A stretch of 64,000 bases of DNA from Massospora cicadina (taxonomy: Eukaryota; Entomophthoromycota; Entomophthoromycetes; Entomophthorales; Entomophthoraceae): NCBI GenBank assembly GCA_022478985.1, contig JAKSZP010008001.1:1-64000 (forward strand), in the 5' to 3' direction. The notes below the pieces were generated by a model, which made no database searches, was not told the DNA's origin, and was given only the letters and a program-made list of their open reading frames with translations. Of this stretch, positions 22,891 to 33,736 are shown piece after piece. Positions within the stretch are counted from its first letter, which is position 1. Each line of letters opens with the position of its first letter. A program made the position numbers and the translations under genes.

Positions 22891-24438
22891 CACAAGGCTA
22901 GATGGGCGGTGACCAAGGAGGGCATCACCCGCGTTGCTTACAACTGTGCCAAAGCCCAGATGACTGCAGCTCGCGCCAGAGTCAAAAGGGCGGAAGCCAG
23001 AATCAGACATCTAGTGCGAAACTGCCAGCCTTCGCCCTCTCCCAGATGGTTGGAAGACTGGGAAGCGGCGCAGGAAGCACTCCGCTTGGAGCTCACACTG
23101 CAGGAAGAACGGGCAGCAAACTTTACAACATCTCGTTACTATGCTCAATGGGAACGCCCCACCCGCTTCTTCTTTCAGAAACAGAAAGCCCGGTCAACAG
23201 CGCAGGATATTACTGCACTGAAGATTGGCACTACAACCACTTCAGATAAGGAGGAAATCACGCAGGAACTACACCGCTTCTACTCCAGCCTCTTCCATGC
23301 CACCCAGGTGGACCCATCGGACATCCAAGACTTCCTGTGGCGGGCTCCAGAGCCGCCCATTGACCCACGGGCTGATGAGGCTCTACTGGCGCCTATTTCC
23401 ATCCAGGAGGTGATGGAAACCCTTCTGAAATCCCCACGGCTTAAAGCCCCAGGCCCAGATGGAATACCCTTTGAGGTGTACCTTCTGGAACCTGCAGTGA
23501 TAGCCAGAACCCTCCGCGACCTCTTCGCTGCACTCTTGGTGAATGGCGAGGTCCTCCCCGACTCCAGAGGCTCAATCACGACCCTCATTCACAAGAAGTC
23601 AGACCGTGAGAACCTGGCGAACTGGCGCCCCATAGCGTTGATCAACACAGACCACAAGCTCTTCACGAAGCTTCTGGCCAACCGCATCACCAAATGGGTG
23701 TCACCTCGCCTCTCCCCATCCCAGTACGGTTTTATTCCGGGGAGGTCGTTATGGGACAACTATAATGACCTTCACGTGACTTTGACTGCTAACTCTCGTA
23801 AGGTGAATGGCTTTGTGGCTCTTCTGGATATGGAGAAAGCATATGATCGGGTAGCCTGGAAGTATATTGATGCTTCCCTGGCCCGCTTCCATCTCCCACC
23901 CGCAGCTAGGCGCTGGATATCATCGCTCTATGACCAGCTCCACACCAGAGTCCTGGCGCCAATGGGTTTTACAGTGGCAGTACCAGTTGGACAAGGTCTC
24001 CGGCAAGGGGACCCCCTGAGCCCTATCCTTTTTAACATCACCCTTGACCCCCTCTTGGCCTCCTTACAGGACAAGCTAACAGGGATTCTGGTCCCAGGTA
24101 AAGCCCCCACACGCACCATGGCATTTGCAGATGACACTGCCATTGCATTTGGCTGCCCTGGGGATGTTGCCCTCGCTGCTGTGACCATTGAGAGGTACAC
24201 CAAGGCGTCCAACGCCATGGTCAACACCTCCAAGACAACAGTTGTACAGGTCGGCTCCCCCACCTTCCCCCCACCATTTGGTATTGAACCTGAGCGCGGT
24301 ACCTTCCGTCACCTGGGCGTTCTCACCAACCAACAAGGAGTTGCGCTAAAAGACAATGAGGACTTGCTCCTTGCAGCAGTTAACTCCAGGATTGCCAGCT
24401 GGAACCGGCGGCACATCACCCCCAGGGTCGAGCTCTGA
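22891..24438 (+). CDS. LINE D ORF2, reverse transcriptase part, open
   Basis: A 509-codon open frame (22909-24438, entered by frameshift, not by an ATG). RT blocks: KAPGPDGIPFEVY at about 23440, NLANWRPIALINTDHKLFTK at about 23611, SQYGFIPGRSLWDN, LLDMEKAYDRVAWKY at about 23822, GLRQGDPLSPILFNITLDPL at about 23995, and the catalytic FADD at 24124-24135. It ends in TGA at 24436-24438, which overlaps the next ATG. All core residues look intact. It would prime reverse transcription on the nicked target. Confidence 0.88.
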   Translation, partial: HKARWAVTKEGITRVAYNCAKAQMTAARARVKRAEARIRHLVRNCQPSPSPRWLEDWEAAQEALRLELTLQEERAANFTTSRYYAQWERPTRFFFQKQKARSTAQDITALKIGTTTTSDKEEITQELHRFYSSLFHATQVDPSDIQDFLWRAPEPPIDPRADEALLAPISIQEVMETLLKSPRLKAPGPDGIPFEVYLLEPAVIARTLRDLFAALLVNGEVLPDSRGSITTLIHKKSDRENLANWRPIALINTDHKLFTKLLANRITKWVSPRLSPSQYGFIPGRSLWDNYNDLHVTLTANSRKVNGFVALLDMEKAYDRVAWKYIDASLARFHLPPAARRWISSLYDQLHTRVLAPMGFTVAVPVGQGLRQGDPLSPILFNITLDPLLASLQDKLTGILVPGKAPTRTMAFADDTAIAFGCPGDVALAAVTIERYTKASNAMVNTSKTTVVQVGSPTFPPPFGIEPERGTFRHLGVLTNQQGVALKDNEDLLLAAVNSRIASWNRRHITPRVEL

Positions 24439-25586
24439 TGGCCAATGTGTTCCTCCTCTCCAAAGTCTGGTTCCTAGCGCACGTCTGCCCATTCACAGAT
24501 GCCTTTTATACGCGGCTCAATGTACTCCTCCGCTGTTGGATCTGGGGCTCAAACCATCCACCAATAGCCCTCTCAACCATTGCCCGACCCTGCAATGAAG
24601 GGGGCCTAGGGCTTCTGGACACGCGATCCCACGCCACCACAATCTTCCTGAAGTTCCTTTGGCCGATTGTCTGCTGGGACGCGACCCCCATGCCCCAATG
24701 GGCGCCCGCCCTCCGCCAGTCAGTGTCAGCAGCTCTGGGTCTTCCTAGAGCATCTCTGACCTCATTAGGGGAGTGGCTCACAAACCACCCAGGCCATCGC
24801 CTAAAACCATCCTCATCCCCCTACTGGAACCAGGCTCTCCTTGCCCTGAAACGAGTAGGCGCGCGGATCCACCATGCCTTCCCATACAGAAGGGAAGGCC
24901 CTGGCCTCAGCCCACGTCGCCATGCAATTGTGCACAATGGACAAGTTGTCACAACTCGCCTCAACCCCCAAGATCGTCCTCCCATCCGCCCAAGACTCCT
25001 TGAGCTCCTCCCTCCCTCCGTGAGATTTGACCTTAAGGAATTGTGGAAGGACGTCTATCACCCCATCCTGTCAGCAAAGGTGTCCAACACCTTATGGAGA
25101 GTGCTCCACTGTTCATACAGGACAGGGGACCGGACTGGCCCTACCTTCCAGCACCGAAGCTGCCCCCGCTGTGTGGAGCCTATTGACTCCCACCTCCATC
25201 GTTTTTTCACCTGTCCAGGTGTCGCCGCATTTTGGCCAAAGGCCCGCGCGCTCCTCCATGCTCAGCCCTGGTCTGGACACCCTGTGCAAGACCTCATGTT
25301 TGAGCAGACATTGCCTGGTTGCCACCGACCCCTCCGTGTCCTCGCCTATGCCACAGCCATCTGGACCATCCATAACTCCTTCCTTCGTGCTGCCTTTGAC
25401 CAGCAGGTGTGGACCCTTCCACACATGATCACCCACTTTCAGGTACACTTTGAGATGGCCCTGAAGGTCTGCACTATGTCGCCAACCCTCCCCCGCTCAG
25501 TTGTCACTGCAGCACGGCTCTGGCGCGCAAACCCCCTCCCTTTCTCGATGCCTCCTCCCTCCCCTTCCCTCGCCTCAGGCTCTTAG
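24438..25586 (+). CDS. LINE D ORF2, C-terminal thumb and zinc-finger part
   Basis: Opens at an ATG overlapping the TGA of the RT frame (TGATG). MANVFLLSKVWFLAHV corresponds to LANSILLSKVWFGAHA, which is continuous with RT in LINE A, so this is one protein split by a -1 frame difference. A CPRCVEPIDSHLHRFFTCP zinc finger (C-x2-C-x8-H-...-C) lies at about 25163-25218, as in the zf-RVT region of LINE ORF2 proteins. LINE E shares the same TGATG junction. It may be an ancestral one-base deletion or a stop-restart site; the sequence alone does not decide. Confidence 0.8.
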   Translation: MANVFLLSKVWFLAHVCPFTDAFYTRLNVLLRCWIWGSNHPPIALSTIARPCNEGGLGLLDTRSHATTIFLKFLWPIVCWDATPMPQWAPALRQSVSAALGLPRASLTSLGEWLTNHPGHRLKPSSSPYWNQALLALKRVGARIHHAFPYRREGPGLSPRRHAIVHNGQVVTTRLNPQDRPPIRPRLLELLPPSVRFDLKELWKDVYHPILSAKVSNTLWRVLHCSYRTGDRTGPTFQHRSCPRCVEPIDSHLHRFFTCPGVAAFWPKARALLHAQPWSGHPVQDLMFEQTLPGCHRPLRVLAYATAIWTIHNSFLRAAFDQQVWTLPHMITHFQVHFEMALKVCTMSPTLPRSVVTAARLWRANPLPFSMPPPSPSLASGS

Positions 25587-25672
25587 GAGCCCAGGCGTAA
25601 TTCAATAAACATCGATGAATCCCCCCTTGGGTTGGGACCATCTAGTACTAAAAAAAAAATAGAAAGACTTGA

Positions 25673-26350
25673 AAGAGCTTGATATTGAGGAACCCAGGAG
25701 GTCTACTTGGCATTTATGCCCACTCGCCCTATAAATATCTACACTTTATAACTCAGTAGAAATTTCCTTTACCCCATAATTTTATCTTCTTTATATGCTC
25801 TGCTAAATTTACAGCTTTGAGCCTTATTTGAACCTCATCTTACATTCTGGAAAATTGATAATATAACAATAGTAATTTTTTGTATTTTTTTTAATTTTTT
25901 GATTGACTCCAATAACAAAGACAGCTTATTACTATTACTTTGCTGTAAAATGGAAAGAAAAAACCTTGGATACTACAAACTTGCTGTAGTATATGTGAGG
26001 GGAAGAGAAAGCAGCATGGAAGATTTCAAAACTGAAATTACAGTTTTTTAAATATAAAGAGCCTAAAATTACAATTTAACTGTTAAACTTCTAAGGATAT
26101 ACTAAGAGTCTGGTTGCAATATGTCACCAGAGATCCACCTTCTGCACTCTCATCTTGACTTCTTTCCAAACAAATATGGTGCTTTGGCTGACAAATGTGG
26201 AGAGTGATTCTGTCAAGATATATCAGCACTGGAAAGAAGGCATCAAGGCAAGATGAGCCATCTACGCTTGCAGACTAGTGTTGAAATATTATGAGAGATT
26301 CCCAGAAGTAGACTACAAGTAAAATAAAAAACTAACACTCATATGAAAGT
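25673..26350. other. Unassigned stretch between LINE D and X5
   Basis: About 680 AT-rich bases beyond the LINE D TSD. No coding motif or element end seen. Confidence 0.45.
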
Positions 26351-26709
26351 TATATAAATTTTAAATTTATTTGAGGTATTCTGACCAGGGGACAGGCACT
26401 ACCAAAACAGAAACTCCAACTAAAAAAACCAAATATGAATCAACTGCCCAAAATGGGCAGCGAGACACACAAAAAAGGAAATGTGAAAATTACCTACCAA
26501 GTAGCACAGCATCAAGCCACTTATCCCACCATGGCGGATGGGAAGGGGGATCAGGCAGATTATTGATTTCAGCTTCAAGTTTGGCTTCAGCATTTGAAAG
26601 ATGGATTAATTCTGATAGCAAAGGGGTTGGGGAATCCGCAGGATGAGGGTTGAGTTAGAGTGGATATATATTAAAACTGAAAATTTGGGCCTGAAACATA
26701 GCCCTCATG
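26351..26709 (-). mobile_element. X5, 3' part, A/B/C-type tail, left of LINE E
   Basis: On the minus strand, an open segment ends in PDPPSHPPWWDKWLDAVLLGR and a stop. The matching X4 region at about 48635-48680 has the same CCATGGTGGG core. Its 3' end reads CTGTCCCCTGGTCAGAATACC then AAATAAATTT, the tail type of LINE A/B/C and X4. The element continues on the other side of LINE E (33164-33735). Confidence 0.7.
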
Positions 26710-26799
26710 GAGCTCTTTCTGCTAAGCATCACTTTTCTAAAAACAATTCAGCCTGAAATTTAGCTCCACTAAAGAGATTTACAAAAACTAGTAGCAAAT

Positions 26800-29471
26800 A
26801 TGGCGGGAAACCCCGCAAAAGAACTCGCAGGCTATGCCAAACGAGCCAGCACCACCCCAAATGAAGCAACCCTCGGTTACCCACCTCAGGGTCAACCAGA
26901 ATCACCCGCTCTCAAGCAGCAGCCATGAAAGCAGGCACCACCCCCCAACCTGGAGCTACTTCAACTAGCGCCAGTTCACCTGATCGCACTTCTGCAACCT
27001 GCACGCCTAACAGCTCTTTGTGCGCTGCCTCCCACCAACCCGCTGGGCCCCCTCCAACCAAGGAGGCCATCACCCACGCTTTTTTAATGGCGTCTGCTCA
27101 GTTGAATGCAACTCAGCCCATCCAGGCATTCACCTCCCCCATTGTGTCAACTAATTCAGCCCCATCTATTATTGCTGACGCCGTGTTTCTGGCTCCCTCC
27201 ATGAGGGGCGATACCCAGCTACCTGGCCCCCAAATCCTCAGATGTAAGGTTGGATTAGCTGCACATTCTGTTTCACTAAGCACCAAATTGGGACAATCTA
27301 CTCTTCCCAATGAGGATTCAAATGGTTCGGATTTTGGAACTTCACACCAGTTCTAATCTCACCCGTCCCATTTAAACCCCGTAATTGGCACTTCTCAATT
27401 CGGCACTTTATCTCCATATGCTGAAAACGACCAATTCACCAATCAGCCAGTGAGTTTTGCCCACAAAGTCACAGCAAATACTCGGGCTGAATTTACCCAA
27501 ATAGATTGGGATGGTGATGAAACATCGCCCTCCTCCCAATTGTCTGGAGTTAATTCCAATCTGGATGGGCCTCCCCAATTTAGTGAGGCCCAACAATCAC
27601 CTGGCCCCCAAACCCTCAGATGTAAGGTTGGATTAGCCGCACATTCTGGTTCACTAAGCACCAAATTGGGACAATCTACTCTTCCCAATGGGGATCTAAA
27701 TAGTTCAGATTTTGGAACTTCACACCAGTTCCAATATCACCCATCCCATTTAAACCCCATAATCGGCACTTCTCAAGTCAGCACTTTATCTCCATATGCT
27801 GAAAACGACCCAATTCACCAATCAGCCAGTGAGTTTTGCCCACGAAATCACAGCAAATACTCAGGCTGAATTTACCCAAATAGATTGGGATGGTGATGAA
27901 ATATCTCCCTCCTCCCAATTGGCTGGAGTTAATTCCAATTTGGATGGGCCTCCCCAATTTAGCGCGGCCCAACAAACTGCCCCTCAATTTAATATGACGC
28001 CAGCAACTGCTGTAACATTCCAGCAACAAGGGAACTCCGCAAACTTGTCCAAACCACCAGCTCACACTCAACCCGCAATTGCAGCCCAAAGCAAACACAA
28101 ACTTACTAAAGGAGCCACTGGGGCGTGGCAACAACCTCTGGCACCAACGCTACCCAAAGCTGATCCCCGTAAAGTGGCGTTTATTGCTGATGTTAAGAAG
28201 AAATGGGCCGAAACTAGAGCGCAAAAAGCTCTACCTCGCTCAACCCTCTCCCATGCAATTCGCCTTTACTATGGGCATAACCCTGTTGAATTCTATACAG
28301 AGGATTACTTCTCATACTTTGCAGCTATTGCGGAGACATTCCCAATTAACACCACCATCCACGAATCAGTGGAGGGCCACTACATCGATGTGGGCTTCAC
28401 TGAAGCTGCCCTTGCTGACCATGCTGCCACCCTCCAGGTCATTATTCCGCGTGGATCTCTTCGCATCTCCCACACACGCTCTCACCTGGAGAAAATTTCA
28501 TGGATTACTTTTTCCAACCTACCAACGACTGTTGATCCTGAGTCTCTTAAACTGGCACTCCATAGTGGTTTAATGGAGTTTGGGTCTGTTCATTAAGTGG
28601 ACTTTAGCATCCCCTCTTACTATGCTCCCACACAAGAGCTCGCACTGCTAGGGCGTCGTTCATTCCCTCCCCCACTGTATCCCGCAACATTGAGGTTATT
28701 CCTCGTGTGGCGGTAGTTGGGGCATGCCCTGAGATCTTTTTTGTCAACCCTGATCAGGCGCGCCCCCGGTGTTCATGGTGTAACGCCCTTGGACACTTGT
28801 ATAGTGGCTGCACAGCTCGAAAACAAGCCCTCTTAGCCACCACCCAGGGGCCTAAACCAGGCCAAAAACGATCCCACGTGGCTGCAGCAGCAATTCCACA
28901 ACCCACACAATGGGTTCCCGTTCAAGACCTGTCCCCTGAGGCCTTACGCCTAGCAGTTGAAACAGCTAACCCCAATATTGGTATGGGATACCTTCGCGCT
29001 CATGCCCCCCTTCCAGTGGGCACCCCCTCCAATCTCCCAGAGTCAACTCCCTCTCTCACCAAGCGCAAGGCATCTCCCACAGGGTGCCCCTCGTCATCCA
29101 CCCCAACTCAGGGCTCCGCGGCACCCCCACCAACCTCCACCAGCGATTTATCGCATCAACCCTCAGCTCCCAATGGAGCTATGCCCACCAGCATGGACTG
29201 GTAACCCGCGGCCTGCGGTAGAAGTGCCACCTCAAAGAGTCCTACCCCAACCCCACAGTCCATTTCGCGCAGATCCTTTGCAGTGTTGGAGGAAGTGAAT
29301 ATGGACTCAGACTCATCAAATGGGGACACCGCGGAGGTCACCATTGAGCACCCTCAGGTCCTTCCCCTGCAACGGAGTGGGGGCAGCATCCTAGGCTGGC
29401 TTACTGGGTCCTCCGCCCCCACCCTCTCCTTCCCCTCAGAACCCTCGACGCTCCTCACGGATTGCAGCTAA
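26800..29471 (+). pseudogene. LINE E ORF1, multiply broken
   Basis: Begins at ATG 26800. Compared with LINE D it has one C fewer near 26860 (frameshift), the same TAA at 27354-27356, an extra base near 27809, a TAA at about 28594-28596 and a missing C near 28633, and a TAA replacing CAA at about 29202. The CCHC knuckle CSWCNALGHLYSGC is intact at about 28769-28813. The 378-bp tandem unit is present (27222-27599 and 27600 onward). Confidence 0.88.
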
Positions 29472-29558
29472 TAGTCAAGCTAAAGGACTCAAAACTAGCC
29501 GCCTCACAGCAGCAGGTTTAAGCGCTGGCAACCCCCCAGGACATGGAGGGGAACAGCT

Positions 29559-30416
29559 ATGCTTCCCCATGGCAGCACCCTGGCCCTGCAATCCATCAAC
29601 GCAAATGGGTTGCGGGACTTTAAGCGGAGAGCCCGCCTCCTTTAAAAGTTCAGGTCAGCAAAAATTGACATCGCTGCTGTCCAGGAGCCCCATATCCTCC
29701 CCCACGAACAATCTGCATGGAATGAACAGTTTGGAGGCAACTCCTTCTGGACAAACCATGCCGCCCTTATTGTTTTGAATCCCCAGGTTAAAACCCATTC
29801 TTTTTCACAATATCTAGGTGGCCGCCTCATATTGGCCAAACTCACCACTCCTGACTTCTCCTTCTTCGCTGCAAGCATCTACCTGCCTAATGCAGGTCAG
29901 GAGCAAAATCGGCTCTTGGAAGAGCTCCTCCAACTCAATCTCCCACGGAATACAGTCCTCTTGGGAGATTTCAATACAACCATAAGTCGCGTCCGTGACT
30001 CTTACCCCCCTGCAGCAAAGGAACGCCCTGGATCAAGTCTCCTCCAGGATTTCCTTCGCATGGGTGGCTTTATAGATGCGCTTCCACCCTCCGCGTCTGG
30101 CCTAGGTTGCATGACTAGGATCCAGTATGATGGAGGAGCTTTCCAGTCAGCGTCACGCATAGATATGGCACTGATTGGCCCCCTGCTAATTGGCCGCGTC
30201 TCCTCTCCCATCTCTCGTGACAACCATCTGAGTGATCACAGGTCACTCACCGTTGTCCTCACCACCACACTTAGACCGTCGCGTAGGTTCTGGCCTAGGG
30301 TTGCCCCAGCTCTTCTCAACAACCCCTTCACTAAGGAGAAGCTGTCTATGACCATCCGGGAGACTCTCACCTCCCCCCACCCCACCTGCTTGACCACAAG
30401 GCTAGATGGGCGGTGA
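29559..30416 (+). pseudogene. LINE E ORF2, endonuclease part
   Basis: One frame from ATG 29559 with a single TAA near 29641 (LINE D has CGA there), then open through AVQEPH, LLGDFNTTISRV (about 29962), SRIDMALIGPL and SDHRSL (about 30230) to 30416. It retains the C run that LINE D lost, so the endonuclease fold can be read continuously here. The frame still does not join RT: a C run near 30372-30378 differs in length between D and E and fits neither. Confidence 0.87.
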
Positions 30417-31942
30417 CCAAGGAGGGCATCACCCGCGTTGCTTACAACTGTGCCAAAGCCCAGATGACTGCAGCTCGCGCCAGAGTCAAAAGGACGGAAG
30501 CCAGAATCAGACATCTAGTGCGAAACTGCCAGCCTTCGCCCTCTCCCAGATGGTTGGAAGACTGGGAAGCGGCGCAGGAAGCACTCCGCTTGGAGCTCAC
30601 ACTGCAGGAAGAACGGGCAGCAAACTTTACAACATCTCGTTACTATGCTCAATGGGAACGTCCCACCCGCTTCTTCTTTCAGAAACAGAAAGCCCGGTCA
30701 ACAGCGCAGGATATTACTGCACTGAAGATTGGCACTACAACCACTTCAGATAAGGAGGAAATCACGCAGGAACTACACCGCTTCTACTCCAGCCTCTTCC
30801 ATGCCACCCAGGTGGAACCATCGGACATCCAAGACTTCCTGTGGCGGGCTCCAGAGCCGCCCATTGACCCACGGGCTGATGAGGCTCTACTGGCGCCTAT
30901 TTCCATCCAGGAGGTGATGGAAACCCTTCTGAAATCCCCACGGCTTAAAGCCCCAGGCCCAGATGGAATACCCTTTGAGGTGTACCTTCTGGAACCTGCA
31001 GTGATAGCCAGAACCCTCCGCGACCTCTTCGCTGCACTCTTGGTGAATGGCGAGGTCCTCCCCGACTCCAGAGTCTCAATAACGACCCTCATTCACAAGA
31101 AGTCAGACCGTGAGAACCTGGCGAACTGGCGCCCCATAGCGTTGATTAACACAGACCACAAGCTCTTCACGAAGCTTCTGGCCAACCGCATCACCAAATG
31201 GGTGTCACCTCGCCTCTCCCCATCCCAGCACGGTTTTATTCCGGGGAGGTCGTTATGGGACAACTATAATGACCTTCACTTGACTTTGACTGCTAACTCT
31301 CGTAAGGTGAATGGCTTTGTGGCTCTTCTGGATATGGAGAAAGCATATGATCGGGTAGCCTGGAAGTATATTGATGCTTCCCTGGCCCGCTTCCATCTCT
31401 TACCCGCAGCTAGGCGCTGGATATCAGCGCTCTATGACCAGCTCCACACCAGAGTCCTGGCGCCAATGGGTTTTACAATGGCAGTACCAGTTGGACAAGG
31501 TCTCCGGCAAGGGGACCCCCTGAGCCCTATCCTTTTTAACATCACCCTTGACCCCCTCTTGGCCTCCCTACAGGACAAGCTAACAGGGATTCTGGTCCCA
31601 GGTAAAGCCCCCACACGCACCATGGCATTTGCAGATGACACTGCCATTGCATTTGGCTGCCCTGGGGATGTTGCCCTCGCTGCTGTGACCATTGAGAGGT
31701 ACACCAAGGCGTCCAACGCCATGGTCAACACCTCCAAGACAACAGTTGTACAGGTCGGCTCCCCCACCTTCCCCCCACCATTTGGTATTGAATCTGAGCG
31801 CGGTACCTTCCGTCACCTGGGCGTTCTCACCAACCAACAAGGAGTTGCGCTAAAAGACAATGAGGACTTGCTCCTCGCAGCAGTTAACTCCAGGATTGCC
31901 AGCTGGAACCGGCGGCACATCACCCCCAGGGTCGAGCTCTGA
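30395..31942 (+). CDS. LINE E ORF2, reverse transcriptase part, open
   Basis: A 509-codon frame nearly identical to LINE D RT, with KAPGPDGIPFEVY, NLANWRPIALINTDHKLFTK, LRQGDPLSPILFNITLDPL and FADD at about 31628-31639. A handful of substitutions separate it from D (for instance SQHGF for SQYGF). It ends at the same TGATG overlap, 31940-31944. Confidence 0.87.
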   Translation, partial: HKARWAVTKEGITRVAYNCAKAQMTAARARVKRTEARIRHLVRNCQPSPSPRWLEDWEAAQEALRLELTLQEERAANFTTSRYYAQWERPTRFFFQKQKARSTAQDITALKIGTTTTSDKEEITQELHRFYSSLFHATQVEPSDIQDFLWRAPEPPIDPRADEALLAPISIQEVMETLLKSPRLKAPGPDGIPFEVYLLEPAVIARTLRDLFAALLVNGEVLPDSRVSITTLIHKKSDRENLANWRPIALINTDHKLFTKLLANRITKWVSPRLSPSQHGFIPGRSLWDNYNDLHLTLTANSRKVNGFVALLDMEKAYDRVAWKYIDASLARFHLLPAARRWISALYDQLHTRVLAPMGFTMAVPVGQGLRQGDPLSPILFNITLDPLLASLQDKLTGILVPGKAPTRTMAFADDTAIAFGCPGDVALAAVTIERYTKASNAMVNTSKTTVVQVGSPTFPPPFGIESERGTFRHLGVLTNQQGVALKDNEDLLLAAVNSRIASWNRRHITPRVEL

Positions 31943-33111
31943 TGGCCAATGTGTTCCTCCTCTCCAAAGTCTGGTTCCTAGCGCACGTCTGCCCATTAAC
32001 AGATGCCTTTTATACGCGGCTCAATGTACTCCTCCGCTGTTGGATCTAGTGATCAAACCATCCACCAATGGCCCTCTCAACCATTTCCTGACCCTGCAAT
32101 GAAGGGGGCCTAGGGCTTCTGGACACGCGATCCCACGCCACCACAATCTTCCTGAAGTTCCTATGGCCGATTTTCTGCTGGGACGCTACCCCCATGCCCC
32201 AATGGGCGCCCGCCCCCCGCCAGTCAGTGTCAGCAGCCCTGGGTCTTCCTAGAGCATCTCTGACCTCATTAGGGGAGTGGCTCACAAACCACCCAGGCCT
32301 TCGCCTGAAACAATCCTTATCCCCCTACTGGAACCAGGCTCTCCTTGCCCTGAAACGAGTAGGAGCGCGGATCCACCATGCCTTCCCATACAGAAGGGAA
32401 GGCCCTGGCCTCAGCCCCCATCGCCATGCAATTGTGCACAATGGACAAGTTGTCACAACTCGCCTCAACCCCCAAGATTGTCCTCCCATCCGCCCAAGAC
32501 TCCTTGAGCTCCTCCCTCCCTCCGTGAGATTTGGCCTTAAGGAATTGTGGAAGGACGTCTATCACCCCATCCTGTCAGCAAATGTGTCCAACACCTTATG
32601 GAGGGTGCTCCACTGTTCATACAGGACAGGGGACTGGACTGGCCCTACCTTCTAGCACCGAAGCTACCCCCGCTGTGTGGAGCCTATTGACTCCCACCTC
32701 CATCGTTTTTTCACCTGTCCAGGTGTCGCCGCATTTTGGCCAGAGGCCCGCGCGCTCCTCCATGCTCAGCCCTGGTCTGGACACCCTGTGAAAGACCTCA
32801 TGTTCGAGCAGACATTGCCTGGTTGCCACCGACCCCTCCGTGTCCTCGCCTATGCCACAGCCATCTGGACCATCCATAACTCCTTCCTTCGTGCTGCCTT
32901 TGACCAGCAGGTGTGGGCCCATCCACACATGATCACCCACTTTCAGGTACACTTTGAGATGGCCCTGAAGGTCTGCACTATGTCGCCAACCCTCCCCGCT
33001 CAGTTGTCACTGCAGCATGGCTCTGGCGCGCAAACCCCCTCCCTTTCTCAATGCCTCCTCCCTCCCCTTCCCTCGCCTCAGGCTCTTAGGAGCCCAGGCG
33101 TAATTCAATAA
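31942..33111 (+). pseudogene. LINE E ORF2, C-terminal part, broken
   Basis: Starts at the ATG of TGATG. Stops at about 32047 (TAG; LINE D has GGG), at 32653-32655 (TAG for CAG) and a missing C at about 32996 break it. The zinc-finger region survives in part: the first cysteine pair has changed (CPRC to YPRC) near 32665. Confidence 0.85.
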
Positions 33112-33163
33112 ACATCGATGAATCCCCTCCTCAGGTTGGGACCATCTAGTACTAAAATAAAAG

Positions 33164-33735
33164 CATAGCCCTCATGAATTTGGCCACATGGTGTTTAGTT
33201 TAATGCAGGCATTGGGAAGGTGGGCGAATTTTGCAATGTTGGCTTTAGTTGCACATGTGGATGAATAAACTGCCATTTTAGTGACATGTTTGATGGTGTT
33301 GGCAGAAGTTTTAGCTAGGCATTTGATTTCCTCTTTTGCAACTACAGGGAAATTGGGGGGATTGTGATTTGCAATCCTCGTTTAAATTCAGAGACTGATT
33401 TTGCCATGGCTTCATGGAGATGGAAATTTTCAGGTGATCCCACCAAGGCTTCAGCAAGTTGGTGATTGCTTTGGTATGGGATAGCATTGGGTTTAGGAAC
33501 AAATTGGTTGAGCGGGAGTGGGGCATCAAAATCTGAATTCAGACTAGGATATAAATTGAATGGTTTAGCCGGAGGTGGGACAATTTTATCAGATTTGGCA
33601 CTTCATTCAATAAAATCTCAGTAATTTTTATTTTACTTGGATTTGATTCAATGATAGGTGGCTGGTGTTGAGTAAGTTTTAATGCAGAAGATTTTTTAAT
33701 TGAATATTGGTCCAAGCCTTCACCCAATTGGTTGG
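33164..33735 (-). mobile_element. X5, 5'-ward part, right of LINE E
   Basis: Minus-strand reading gives VVAKEEIKCLAK, AKFAHLPNACIKL and VPKPNAIPYQSN, which align with X4 (SQEEITKLANDANN, SQLLKACI, APKPNA at about 48150-48450). It stops at about 33735, where an LTR begins with TGTCACGATT. The N-terminal part with the zinc knuckle is not seen, so X5 is truncated or cut by G2. Confidence 0.62.
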
Positions 33736-33736
33736 T

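Larger units (their letters stand above)
19208..25658 (+). mobile_element. LINE D: full-length non-LTR retrotransposon, second family
   Basis: A perfect 14-bp target-site duplication ATAGAAAGACTTGA flanks it at 19194-19207 and 25659-25672. The 5' end shares CTCTTTCTGCTAAGC (from 19217) with LINE E; nine extra bases (TTTTTGTAT) lie between the TSD and that box. ORF1 starts at 19304, ORF2 at 22057. The 3' end has AATAAA at about 25604, TTGGGACCATCTAGTACT and a short A tail. GC content is visibly higher than in the surroundings. Near-identical to LINE E throughout its 6.45 kb. Confidence 0.95.
26710..33163 (+). mobile_element. LINE E: second copy of the D family, inserted in X5
   Basis: A perfect 13-bp target-site duplication CATAGCCCTCATG lies at 26697-26709 and 33164-33176. 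Both flanks belong to X5. Element structure and length equal LINE D. Because the TSDs of D and E differ, the two are separate retrotransposition events and not a tandem duplication. The 3' end has AATAAA, TTGGGACCATCTAGTACT and AAAATAAAAG. Confidence 0.95.

Noticed and set aside
26371..26646. Plus-strand 91-codon frame
   Set aside because: The minus strand reads the C-terminus and 3' tail of X5; the plus frame is antisense.
27354..32655. RIP-like mutation inferred from CAA/CAG to TAA/TAG stops in LINE E
   Set aside because: C-to-T nonsense changes at CAA and CAG are always in CpA context, so the stops say nothing about context bias. A full count is needed.
19208..33163. D and E as a segmental tandem duplication
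   Set aside because: Different perfect TSDs and different flanks.
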